Shown: positions 6,909 to 14,026 of the stretch, piece by piece
How the letters are laid out: the number at the start of each line of letters is the position of its first letter
Numbering within the stretch: position 1 is the first letter of the stretch
Source: Dorea sp. CAG:317
GTDB lineage: Bacteria > Bacillota > Clostridia > Lachnospirales > Lachnospiraceae
DNA: 16,494 bases
Assembly: GCA_000433535.1 (NCBI GenBank)
Contig: FR892644.1
Coordinates: 1 to 16,494, forward strand
Direction: 5' to 3'
Notes under the pieces: model-generated
What the model saw: the letters and a program-made list of their open reading frames with translations, nothing else
The model's database searches: none
What the model was told of the DNA's origin: nothing
Position numbers and translations under genes: made by a program

Positions 6909-7962
6909 AAAGTTTCCGGATCAGCATTTCTGGATTTGTTGCGTATTTTAATGCGGTATCTTTGGTGATTCTGCCGTCTTTGAACAGCTTCAAAAGGCTG
7001 CTGTCCATGGAAATCATATCTTCTTTTGTGGAAGAATAGATCAGACCGTCGATCTGATGAACTTTGCCGTCGCGGATCATATTGCGGATGGCAGGAGTTA
7101 CGGTCATGATTTCGAGAGCGGGTACTACTTTTCCGTCTACGGTCGGTACGAGCTGCTGGGAAACAACTGCATTCAATACCATCGAAAGCTGAACGGCAAT
7201 CTGACGCTGCTGATTAGCCGGAAAGACATCGATGATTCGGTCGATCGTGTTGGCAGCTCCGATGGTGTGCAGAGTGGACAAAAGAAGGTGTCCGGTCTCT
7301 GCTGCGGTCATTGCTACATTAATGGTCTCGTAGTCGCGCATTTCCCCGAGAAGGATGACATCCGGACTCTGGCGGAGGGCAGCGCGAAGTGCGGTTACGT
7401 AATTCTGTGTATCGACATTAATTTCACGCTGGCTTACAATGCTTTGGTCATGGCGATGCAGGAATTCCAGAGGATCTTCCAGCGTAATAATATGTTTTTG
7501 CTGGGTTTTGTTAATTTCATCAATAATACAGGCAAGGGTAGTAGATTTTCCGCTTCCGGCAGAGCCGGTTACAAGAACCATACCTTTTCCGCTGTCGCCC
7601 AGATGAATGACATGTTCAGGAATACCAAGCTCTTTCGTGTCCGGCAGATGGAAGGTAATGATTCGGATCACTGCTGATAAAGCTCCTCTTTGCTTATAGG
7701 CGCTGACACGGAATCTGGAGAGCCCCGGAATGGCAAATGAGAAATCATCATCGCCTATCTGATGCAGCGGCGCCAGATCGCGGTTACCTGCCTGAGAATA
7801 AATCTCTGTCAATAGTGCTTCTGTGTCGTTTGGAAGTAATTTTGTATCGTTTAAACGGGTAATGACTCCTTGTTTTCGGAAGGAGACCGGAAGTCCGGCA
7901 ACGAGAAATACGTCAGAAGCCTCCTGTTCAATTGCCTGTTCTAAAATTTCCTTTAAATACAT
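6907..7962 (-). CDS. pilT: PilT-type pilus retraction ATPase (351 aa)
   Basis: Hexameric cytoplasmic ATPase that powers retraction of type IV pili. The Walker A motif is GSAGSGKST at 133-141, with the acidic LEDPLEF box following at 161-167. The Walker B stretch is ILLGEMRD (203-210). The His box with HTIGAANTIDRIIDVFP spans 232-248. AIRNMIRDGK (291-300) matches the PilT C-terminal signature. Length is typical for PilT and short for PilB/GspE, which carry an extra N-terminal domain. GGGGA lies 8 bases before the ATG, inside the end of the preceding gene. It is the last gene of the pilus-like operon. No second ATPase is present in the window, so this protein either works with a PilB encoded elsewhere or is the only motor of this machine. 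Confidence 0.95.
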   Translation of the reverse strand: MYLKEILEQAIEQEASDVFLVAGLPVSFRKQGVITRLNDTKLLPNDTEALLTEIYSQAGNRDLAPLHQIGDDDFSFAIPGLSRFRVSAYKQRGALSAVIRIITFHLPDTKELGIPEHVIHLGDSGKGMVLVTGSAGSGKSTTLACIIDEINKTQQKHIITLEDPLEFLHRHDQSIVSQREINVDTQNYVTALRAALRQSPDVILLGEMRDYETINVAMTAAETGHLLLSTLHTIGAANTIDRIIDVFPANQQRQIAVQLSMVLNAVVSQQLVPTVDGKVVPALEIMTVTPAIRNMIRDGKVHQIDGLIYSSTKEDMISMDSSLLKLFKDGRITKDTALKYATNPEMLIRKL

Positions 7963-7965
7963 CTT

Positions 7966-8457
7966 CTATTCCCCCATTGGTATAAGTTTGATAGACTGGT
8001 CGCCGTCCCATGCTGCCGCGGAAACAACCTGCCATGCTTTTATGATATAGTAAGTGTCCGACTGTGCAGGGTCTGTGACCTCTAATTTCACATGCAATTC
8101 CTGATCATCGGACATCGGAACAGCATAAGAAATACAGCCGGATTCAAAGCTAAGAGAGATTCCTTTGATCTCTTTTTCGTTCAAAGCCTGTTCTACAGCC
8201 GCAAAATAGGAAGCAGAATCGGTTCCGGCACATGCAGCAAGGGTTTCATCAATTTCTTTAAGAATCTTCTCTGCCTTGTTGGAAGCCTTGTAATACTCTG
8301 TCTTATGGGAAGCAAGCTTTTCGCTGAATGTATAGTCGCTTTTTGCACCGGACAAAGACAGTACGGCAAAGGTAACAAGACTCAGGATAAGAAATATGAT
8401 CAGCAGGGAAGAGGAGCCGATATTTACAAAAGAAGATTGTGGTTTATCTTTCTTCAT
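7966..8457 (-). CDS. Single-pass pilin-like protein, GspK/PilX-like position (163 aa)
   Basis: Not recognised by name. A short basic N-terminus and GSSS lead into one hydrophobic segment (about 17-36), then an amphipathic helix (about 45-75) and a globular C-terminal half. This layout resembles minor pilins of the PilX/GspK kind, which are often short of the +5 glutamate; here there is no Glu in the segment. The prepilin peptidase site is not convincing. AGGAGG lies about 8 bases upstream of the ATG. The gene overlaps the preceding one by 14 bases (8444-8457), implying translational coupling, and ends 3 bases before pilT starts. A role in the pilus assembly is inferred from context. Confidence 0.7.
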   Translation of the reverse strand: MKKDKPQSSFVNIGSSSLLIIFLILSLVTFAVLSLSGAKSDYTFSEKLASHKTEYYKASNKAEKILKEIDETLAACAGTDSASYFAAVEQALNEKEIKGISLSFESGCISYAVPMSDDQELHVKLEVTDPAQSDTYYIIKAWQVVSAAAWDGDQSIKLIPMGE

Positions 8458-8857
8458 TGCTGATCCTCCTTGGTATGTAGTGTGTAGTGTTCAACTCATA
8501 AATGAGCTCGCCTGCGGTATCTGTCATTGCAATGTGAGTATTCAGAAAGGAGTCTTCGTTCTTTGTATCAACCGTAAGAATATAGGCGCTGTCCTTTTCA
8601 TCGCAGACAGAAAAATCTGCGTCATAATATGTAATTGTTTCGCCCTCTTCTGTCTGAAGCGCTGAAGCGCTGATGGTTTCCGCCTCACTTGTACATAGAG
8701 TCACGGCATGATTCAAAGCACTGGATTTGCGGCTTAGCAGGTGTGACTGTACAAAAACCTGCACGCAGACAGTGCTTGCAATTGAGAAAAATAAAATTGC
8801 AAGTATTAGTTCCATTAAAAATAAGCTGGAAGACCGCGGTCTATTTTTTTGCATCAT
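8444..8857 (-). CDS. Prepilin-like minor pilin, GspI/PilV-like (137 aa)
   Basis: Of the four small operon proteins this has the best prepilin N-terminus. A basic leader and SSS are followed by LFLMEL, so cutting before the Leu would place Glu at the +5 position, as in type IV prepilins. The usual Gly at -1 is Ser. A hydrophobic helix (about 12-32) continues as a polar helix (to about 60), then a mixed, probably beta-strand domain. Two adjacent ATGs (8857 and 8854) are possible; AAAGGAA upstream fits either. It overlaps the next gene by 14 bases. The GspI/PilV likeness is an inference from the N-terminus and size. Confidence 0.72.
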   Translation of the reverse strand: MMQKNRPRSSSLFLMELILAILFFSIASTVCVQVFVQSHLLSRKSSALNHAVTLCTSEAETISASALQTEEGETITYYDADFSVCDEKDSAYILTVDTKNEDSFLNTHIAMTDTAGELIYELNTTHYIPRRISNEER

Positions 8858-8877
8858 AAGAAACTATTTCCTTTCTA

Positions 8878-9360
8878 TTAACTGCTTTTTGTGGCAACAA
8901 GAATAGAATCTGTCTGTCCGCCCTCTGTGGTGCAGGAAAATTTAAACAGATGGTCGTCTATCTGCTCTATAGAGAAATCCTCCACATCCAGAATCCTTGT
9001 TCCGGCGGAAAGATCTGCTGATCCGTCTGCCTTTATATAAAGCTCACGTAAAGCTCCTTCGTAAGAATAAATATAAGTATAATATACGGAATCTTTGTAC
9101 GTCTGCTCCATGATCAGGGCAGTTTCCCCGCAAAGCTCTCCGACACGAATATTCCCGTCTGCATCATTTTGATGGATTTTCTCACTGATGTAAGATAATC
9201 CGCTTCTTGCGCTGTAATTCAAGGAAGAATTTTCTGTGGTGGAACGGTATATCCGCGCTGCGAAAAGAAGCACCGTCAAAGCACAGAGAGCAAACATGAA
9301 AAACAAAGAGATCGGAAAGATAAAATCAATCATATGCTTTTGCTTTGTTCGAAATTTCAT
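8878..9360 (-). CDS. Single-pass pilin-like protein, DUF4860-like (160 aa)
   Basis: A basic start (MKFRTKQKH), one membrane segment (about 12-34), then a helix and a beta-rich domain with an internal YTYIYSYEGALRELYI segment. I believe it belongs to the DUF4860 group seen in clostridial pilus clusters, and its layout recalls GspJ/PilW minor pilins; neither was checked by search. It lacks the Gly/Glu prepilin signature, so it may stay uncut or be processed differently. Its ATG overlaps the stop of the preceding gene by one base (TAATG, 9360), and AAGGAAGG lies about 7 bases upstream, which indicates coupled translation. Confidence 0.7.
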   Translation of the reverse strand: MKFRTKQKHMIDFIFPISLFFMFALCALTVLLFAARIYRSTTENSSLNYSARSGLSYISEKIHQNDADGNIRVGELCGETALIMEQTYKDSVYYTYIYSYEGALRELYIKADGSADLSAGTRILDVEDFSIEQIDDHLFKFSCTTEGGQTDSILVATKSS

Positions 9361-9692
9361 TATTTCGCCTTCCTTTCTATGATCGTAACATCCGGAAGGA
9401 TGTTGGAGCCGGATACGCGGTAATCCACAAAGAAGAGATCTTCGTTATAAGTCAGCCCATAATGCTCTTTCAGATAATCAAGGCTCTCTGGATACTTACC
9501 TTCCACGGAATAGCAATAAGTAATATTCCGCATGAGTGCATTCTCAAGACTTTCCTTCTGCCGCTTCTTCGTGCCTGTTGAAAGAGAAGAGATCCCTTGA
9601 ATAAACAGGAAGAAAATGAACAGAAATACGCAGACGGAGAGGACAAACCTTGACGTCCGATGCGATTGTCTTCCATATCCAAAACGATTCAT
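9360..9692 (-). CDS. Single-pass GspG/H-like pilin-like protein (110 aa)
   Basis: A basic N-terminus (about 1-14) precedes a membrane helix (about 16-34). The outer segment SLENALMRNITYCYSVEG followed by KYPESLDYL resembles the helix and Tyr-Pro turn of GspG-type pseudopilins (typically a helix, then G-x-Y-P-x-S-L). The prepilin cleavage Gly and the +5 Glu are missing: the segment begins SRFVLSV. It could be an uncleaved pilin-like component. GAGGAT sits next to the ATG and AAGGA about 10 bases upstream. It is the first of four consecutive small single-pass proteins after pilC. The exact role is unknown. Confidence 0.7.
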   Translation of the reverse strand: MNRFGYGRQSHRTSRFVLSVCVFLFIFFLFIQGISSLSTGTKKRQKESLENALMRNITYCYSVEGKYPESLDYLKEHYGLTYNEDLFFVDYRVSGSNILPDVTIIERKAK

Positions 9693-9710
9693 ATCCTCAA
9701 ATCCTTTCTT

Positions 9711-10745
9711 TTAAATATTGGACATAATTCCCATAAGCGGCAACATAACCGAAAGAAGAATTACGCCGACGATCAATGACAACATAACGACCAGTGTTGG
9801 TTCCAGAACCGCCAGAAGATTATTCATTCTTGTATCAATGTCCTCCTGGTAAAGCTCTGCGATCTGCTCCATGACCTGATCCATGGAACCGACTTTAGAG
9901 CCGATGGAGGCCATGCGCGCATACACACCGCCGAAAATACCTGCCGTTAGGAAAGCATCTGTCAGATCCTTTCCTTCCGACAGCTCCTTTTCGCATAATT
10001 CAAGCTTCTTCTGAAACAAAGGATCATCATTTAGAGAAGCAACAAGCTCCATGCTCCGTTCCGGATTCAGCCCGCTTCGAAGCGCCAGCGCCATGCCGCT
10101 TGCAAAACGGCAGGTAGATAATTCATCACGAATCGTTCTTGTAAAGCGGAATTTACCGCCAAGTGCGCGAAGTATATTTCTGCCGGAAGCAGTGCGGGTG
10201 CCATAAAGAGCAAAGGCTGCGATCAGCAGAAGGATCACTACAAATACAACGGAATAGCGGCCGATCGTTGTTCCGACATTCATCAGCACCCGTGAAAAAC
10301 CAGTCATTTCCGTTCCCAACTGGATAAATACCTGATTGAAGATCGGCATAACCTTTACAAGCAGAACGATAACGACAACCGCCATCATTCCGGTCATGAT
10401 CATAGGATATGTGATGGAATTGCGGATACTTCTGCTAATGGCTTCTTCACGCTCATAATGATTTTGCAGAGACTCCATGACTTCGTCCAGAGTTCCGGTC
10501 TCTTCGCCGATCTCCACCATGTGAAGCATATAAGACGGAAACATTCCGGCGTGCTCCAAAGCAAGGAAGAGACTGCCGGTTTCCTGCATATTGGAGCTTA
10601 AATCCTCCAGTACCGTTCTTTCATCTCCGGGAGCCGCGTCCTCCAGCATAATCGTAAGCCCTTCCGTGGAAGAAATGCCTGATTTCAGGATCAGAGCCAT
10701 CTGTCCGCAGAAAGAAGATAATTCCATATTGGAAAAAGGTCTCAT
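9711..10745 (-). CDS. pilC: PilC/GspF inner-membrane platform protein (344 aa)
   Basis: Polytopic platform protein of type IV pili and type II secretion systems, which links the ATPase to the growing filament. Two repeated helical T2SSF domains (about 12-134 and 212-336) are visible. Each begins with FC/CRFASGM-type residues, an LxSG turn (LKSGIS, LRSGLN), and later a GE/GS-x-x-G motif (IGEETGTLDEVM, IGSKVGSMDQVM). Membrane segments are at about 115-133, 164-182 and 313-338. Length is slightly short of the usual 400, mostly at the N-terminus. GGAGG precedes the ATG by 6 bases. It lies 13 bases after the transglutaminase-like gene and 18 bases before the first pilin-like gene. Confidence 0.93.
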   Translation of the reverse strand: MRPFSNMELSSFCGQMALILKSGISSTEGLTIMLEDAAPGDERTVLEDLSSNMQETGSLFLALEHAGMFPSYMLHMVEIGEETGTLDEVMESLQNHYEREEAISRSIRNSITYPMIMTGMMAVVVIVLLVKVMPIFNQVFIQLGTEMTGFSRVLMNVGTTIGRYSVVFVVILLLIAAFALYGTRTASGRNILRALGGKFRFTRTIRDELSTCRFASGMALALRSGLNPERSMELVASLNDDPLFQKKLELCEKELSEGKDLTDAFLTAGIFGGVYARMASIGSKVGSMDQVMEQIAELYQEDIDTRMNNLLAVLEPTLVVMLSLIVGVILLSVMLPLMGIMSNI

Positions 10746-10758
10746 AATTGTCCTCCTG

Positions 10759-11682
10759 TTAGTAAGAATATTTTACTGTATAGTTGCTTCCGTCGCCGAT
10801 ATACTCTTTGACAGACGAGTTACTGTTGTTCGCAGCAAGTGTGGGATCCATCAAAGCCCAGCTCTTGCCATCAAATTTGATGATATCGTTCACCCAACCG
10901 GTTTCCTTGAGATATACACTGATCCACGCATGATAAGCATCACCGGAATATCCGACCACCAGCTTGGTAGGGATATTCTGGGAACGGAACATGGCGGCCA
11001 TGAGGGAAGCATAATCAAAGCAGATTCCCTTTCCCTCTTTCAGTGTATTGTCAATGACAGGGAGATAGTCTGCCTGCACATTAGCTGCAAGCGCATCATC
11101 GTATGTAATATTTTCGATGACATAACGATATACCTGTTCTACATAGTCTAAGTCATTGGAAGATTTGTCAGAAATCTCCGCGCCAAAGGCAACCGCTTCG
11201 CTGTCCGGAGTATACCAGACATATTGATTCGGATATAGAAAAGGTTTGAATTCATCACTTATCGTCACTTCGATATCTTGTGAAAATGCAATGGCGTACA
11301 GGTCGTCACAGGCATGTTCCAGTACTGCGATCTGATAGTTTCCGTCTCCGGCAGAAAGGGGAAATGTCTCAAAATCTCCGGGCCTTAAATTGTAGCTGTA
11401 CACGGTAGAATCCGGCACAGTAATCTGCAGCTTTACCTTGTCGGCAGAGCCGGTGTATTTCACCATTACGTACCCCTCAGAAGTGTTGGACGCATCTATG
11501 ATAATGCCGTTTCCCTCATAAGCTACGGTGCCGGAAGCAGAAGGAACAAGATATTCCGTAGCTGTTACGCGCTGTTCATCACTATGATTTTTCCCGCCTG
11601 CTTCACTCTTACAGCCGGACAAAAAAGAGACTGCAAAGAATAACATAAACAATGCACAGCAAATGCGCGTGTTTTTATACAT
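10759..11682 (-). CDS. Transglutaminase-like lipoprotein (307 aa)
   Basis: Predicted to be anchored outside the membrane: a hydrophobic signal ends in the lipobox FLSGC, with Cys24 the lipid-bearing residue. The C-terminal half is a transglutaminase/protease-type fold with a full Cys-His-Asp set: Cys221 in GKGICFDYA, His251 in YHAWISVY and Asp279 in LMDPT. The middle part (about 50-145) looks like a beta-rich binding domain. In such proteins the domain may be a protease, a crosslinker or only a binding module. The start at 11682 is preferred because AAAGGAGG lies 8 bases upstream; an ATG at 11703 has only a weak site. Its place between the sigma pair and pilC suggests a role in maturing or anchoring the envelope machine. 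That is inference. Confidence 0.88.
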   Translation of the reverse strand: MYKNTRICCALFMLFFAVSFLSGCKSEAGGKNHSDEQRVTATEYLVPSASGTVAYEGNGIIIDASNTSEGYVMVKYTGSADKVKLQITVPDSTVYSYNLRPGDFETFPLSAGDGNYQIAVLEHACDDLYAIAFSQDIEVTISDEFKPFLYPNQYVWYTPDSEAVAFGAEISDKSSNDLDYVEQVYRYVIENITYDDALAANVQADYLPVIDNTLKEGKGICFDYASLMAAMFRSQNIPTKLVVGYSGDAYHAWISVYLKETGWVNDIIKFDGKSWALMDPTLAANNSNSSVKEYIGDGSNYTVKYSY

Positions 11683-11717
11683 TTTTACAGCCTCCTTTAT
11701 CATTTTATTATTACTTC

Positions 11718-12440
11718 TTATTTTAAACTAAGAACAAGCTGCAGCTTGTTTTCTGCAAAGTCTGAAATATAAACGTTCAACGAGTTTTCCGGGTATGAAA
11801 ATACGATGCAGCCACTTTCCTCATCATAGGATAATGGTTTCACGACTCGACCGTTTGCATCAATGCCCGCAACATGTTCGTAATCAACTCCGGTTCCTGC
11901 GTCAGATACATATAGATAAATATTTTCTTCATCTATGTCATTGGAAACAACAACCGGCGCTTCTAAGTCTACATTCTTTACATCCACGTACCTTGTAGAC
12001 TGCTGACGGTTCATCAAAGTTACAGTGACTTCCATTCGTCCATTCATTGTAGGTTCGATAGAGTAAATACGGGAATCTGTCTCATATACAGGAACATTGT
12101 GTCCGTCAATCGAAGCATTCACACGTTCCACCAACATCGGAGAGGTTACCCTCAGGGTGTAGGTTGGATTCGTCACAGAATCCTCTCCGTTAAGCGCAAT
12201 ATCAAAGTTTGACGGAATGAACAGGAAGGGAAGCATGAGAAATAATACAAGGATGATCACAAGGATCAGTCTTTGCAGGGAAAAACGTTCCTTCCGGTAA
12301 TTGCTGTAAGCGGTTAATACTTCCAGAGGAATGGAGTTCGGTTCTATATTATTGGTTTTAAATACCTGTTCAAGAATCTTACATGCCTGATCAAGGTCAA
12401 GCTCCGGTTTTGGTTCTTTTGATTTTTTAAAAAAAGTCAT
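11718..12440 (-). CDS. Single-pass membrane protein in anti-sigma position (240 aa)
   Basis: Residues 1-55 are cytoplasmic and charged, one membrane helix spans about 57-75, and about 165 extracellular residues look like two beta-sandwich (Ig-like) modules, the second starting at a DLEAPVV linker. This layout, directly after an ECF sigma gene, is typical of anti-sigma factors, but no zinc-binding anti-sigma motif is visible, so the role is inferred from position. A GTG at 12452 would begin inside the ribosome site AGGAGGTG, so ATG 12440, 9 bases after it, is taken as the start. The upstream sigma gene ends 15 bases before. Confidence 0.75.
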   Translation of the reverse strand: MTFFKKSKEPKPELDLDQACKILEQVFKTNNIEPNSIPLEVLTAYSNYRKERFSLQRLILVIILVLFLMLPFLFIPSNFDIALNGEDSVTNPTYTLRVTSPMLVERVNASIDGHNVPVYETDSRIYSIEPTMNGRMEVTVTLMNRQQSTRYVDVKNVDLEAPVVVSNDIDEENIYLYVSDAGTGVDYEHVAGIDANGRVVKPLSYDEESGCIVFSYPENSLNVYISDFAENKLQLVLSLK

Positions 12441-12455
12441 AGTAAAATGCACCTC

Positions 12456-13034
12456 CTAATCCTGCTGTAAAACTTTTGCCAGATGTTCACGCCCGGAAGC
12501 AAGATACCGCTTCACAGAACTTCGGCTGATGTCCATAAGCTGTGCAATTTCATTGAGTTTCAAGTCCTGATAGTATTTCATGATAATGACCTGGGATTCT
12601 GTAAAAGGAAGCTTCAGAATCTGGTTCATCAGATATTCGTTAGAAGCTATCTTAATTACGGCGTCTTCTGTCGAAGAGCCAAATTCAGTACCTTCCGTAT
12701 CTGCATCCACGTTCAGAAGTACATTCTCATCTATATTCATCTCATGATTATAACGCTGCTGCTTTTTGTGAAGGTTGTAGCACACACGGAAATTAATCTG
12801 GTTCAGCCATGAGATGACCAGAGTGGGATCTTTTAGCTTTATTAAGTTTTTAAGCGCCAGAATATAGGTTTCCTGAAGTGCGTCCTGAGCCAGAAATTCG
12901 TCTTTCAGATAGCGGTAGGCGTAAAGATACTGTCTCTGATAGGTGGCGGCGTACAATTCTGCGAAAGCGTTGCTGTCACCAGACTGGGCGCGGGACACCA
13001 GATTGGCGATATGCTTATAATCGAGAGCTTCCAT
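12456..13034 (-). CDS. ECF-type sigma-70 family sigma factor (192 aa)
   Basis: An alternative sigma factor with only regions 2 and 4. Region 2 (about 18-88) contains the DALQETYILALKNL core-binding helix and the WLNQINFRVCYN segment that contacts the -10 element. A linker rich in Asp/Glu/Asn follows (about 100-125). Region 4 (about 133-187) has the helix-turn-helix KLNEIAQLMDISRSSVKRYL. Length is normal for the class. GGGGAG precedes the ATG by about 9 bases. It is followed by a single-pass membrane protein likely to restrain it and preceded at 18 bases by the degenerate GGDEF gene. The sigma may drive this operon or other envelope genes; its target promoter is not evident. Confidence 0.92.
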   Translation of the reverse strand: MEALDYKHIANLVSRAQSGDSNAFAELYAATYQRQYLYAYRYLKDEFLAQDALQETYILALKNLIKLKDPTLVISWLNQINFRVCYNLHKKQQRYNHEMNIDENVLLNVDADTEGTEFGSSTEDAVIKIASNEYLMNQILKLPFTESQVIIMKYYQDLKLNEIAQLMDISRSSVKRYLASGREHLAKVLQQD

Positions 13035-13052
13035 GGCACAATTCTCCCCTTT

Positions 13053-13733
13053 TTAAGAAATACGTTCGTTAGAGAGAGCGATCAATTGAGTTACAGAGTT
13101 AATATCAGGGCCTTCGTTAAATGCAATCCCGTATTTGATGAAAATCGGAGGCTGTTCTGCATTCTGATTATGTATTTCCAAACGATCGTCTACACGTTTT
13201 AAGAAATCATTAAGTTTCTCCTGATCACATTTCTCTATAATAGCAAGAAATTTATTTCCTCCATTGCGCCCTACGAAAGCATAGCCTGTAGAAGCGCGCT
13301 GAAGAATACCTGAAAATTCGCGAATCAGGTTATTTCCTTCAAGATGTCCGTATGTTTTATTAATATCATAAATGTTGGACAGTTCAAACATAACGCTTCC
13401 AAGGTCTGAAGGAAGCGGTTTGTCCAGATATTTCTCAATCACAGCATCACAGCTGAAGCGGTTGGCGATTCCTGCAACCGGGTCGGAGGATACCGCATAG
13501 TCCAGTTCCTTGTAATCTTTCTTGAGCGTAGAATATAAAGTAAAGTCAAGGAAAATAAAGAGGAAAGAGATGCCGCACGCTGCCCATAATAAGATACACA
13601 GCACCCGGATATGCGGATTTGAGGCAATGAGCCGGTAAAGCTCGTGATCTGTAAATATGATGTACAGGGCAATACCTGTCAGCAAAACAAAAATAATTAA
13701 CTGTATTGTTTTAAAGATATCAAATTTTTTCAT
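13053..13733 (-). CDS. Two-helix membrane protein with degenerate GGDEF domain (226 aa)
   Basis: Two membrane helices (about 10-28 and 43-64) are followed by a short linker and a GGDEF fold (about 80-226). The fold is recognisable from DPVAGIANRF (in place of DxLTGLxNR) at 84-93 and NKTYGHLEGNNLI at 125-137. The active loop reads GGNKF (158-162) instead of GGDEF, so the catalytic acidic residue is replaced, and the RxxD inhibition site is absent. It is unlikely to make c-di-GMP. It may bind nucleotide as a sensor, or serve as a structural partner. The start is ATG 13733, 9 bases after AGGAGG; an upstream ATG at 13751 overlaps that site. It appears to be the first gene of the pilus operon. Confidence 0.85.
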   Translation of the reverse strand: MKKFDIFKTIQLIIFVLLTGIALYIIFTDHELYRLIASNPHIRVLCILLWAACGISFLFIFLDFTLYSTLKKDYKELDYAVSSDPVAGIANRFSCDAVIEKYLDKPLPSDLGSVMFELSNIYDINKTYGHLEGNNLIREFSGILQRASTGYAFVGRNGGNKFLAIIEKCDQEKLNDFLKRVDDRLEIHNQNAEQPPIFIKYGIAFNEGPDINSVTQLIALSNERIS

Positions 13734-13761
13734 GATCAGTTTCCTCCTCATGTATGCAATA

Positions 13762-13821
13762 AACTATTCTTAATTATAACATATGAAACAAAGAAAAACA
13801 CTGTTTTTTCAAAGAATAGTT
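13762..13821. promoter_or_regulatory. Inverted repeat flanking the pilus-operon promoter
   Basis: AACTATTCTT (13762-13771) and its exact complement AAGAATAGTT (13812-13821) lie 50 bases apart centre to centre. One arm covers the likely transcription start and the other lies upstream near -45. It could be a two-site operator, but the AT-rich background allows chance matches. Confidence 0.35.
13773..13781 (-). promoter_or_regulatory. Extended -10 promoter of the pilus operon
   Basis: On the minus strand TGTTATAAT (13781-13773) lies about 40 bases before the first gene's start; no clear -35 is seen. The 13 bases 13781-13769 are identical to those at 1288-1300 upstream of the phosphorelay operon. 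A 10-base inverted repeat flanks it (13762-13771 and 13812-13821). Confidence 0.6.
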
Positions 13822-13880
13822 ATACGTGCAGGTCATATATACTATTTTTTAAAAAAATTGTAAAAAAAGTGAACCTTTTT

Positions 13881-14017
13881 TGTGCGTCAGGCACACTTAT
13901 ATTATATGAGAAGGATTTCTATGCCTTTTTATAGGGCATCTTTCTTGGTTAATAAACAATGAAATAGAATTGAATAGTAGTCAGAAAAAGAAATTTGACG
14001 AAAGTCTATGAAAGGAG
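13881..14017 (+). promoter_or_regulatory. Promoter and leader region of the surface protein gene
   Basis: TATATTATAT at 13898-13907 is the best -10 candidate for the plus-strand gene; a small dyad (TGTGC 13881-13885, GCACA 13891-13895) lies just before it. The leader of about 110 bases holds a weak hairpin (13921-13925 with 13935-13939) and ends with AAAGGAG (14011-14017), 9 bases before ATG 14027. I see no recognisable c-di-GMP riboswitch in it. Confidence 0.4.
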
Positions 14018-14026
14018 AGGGCAAAC

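Noticed and set aside
7057..7677. Plus-strand 206-codon open frame
   Set aside because: It lies entirely antisense to the Walker motifs of pilT, whose family match is unmistakable; the translation shows no domain.
10591..11151. Plus-strand 186-codon open frame
   Set aside because: It spans antisense parts of pilC and the transglutaminase-like gene and their intergenic gap, so it is a shadow frame.
13860..14026. c-di-GMP riboswitch in the surface protein leader
   Set aside because: Considered because of the c-di-GMP genes. I could not find the conserved GEMM-type core or a matching three-way fold, and only a 3-bp GAC-GAAA-GTC tetraloop is visible.
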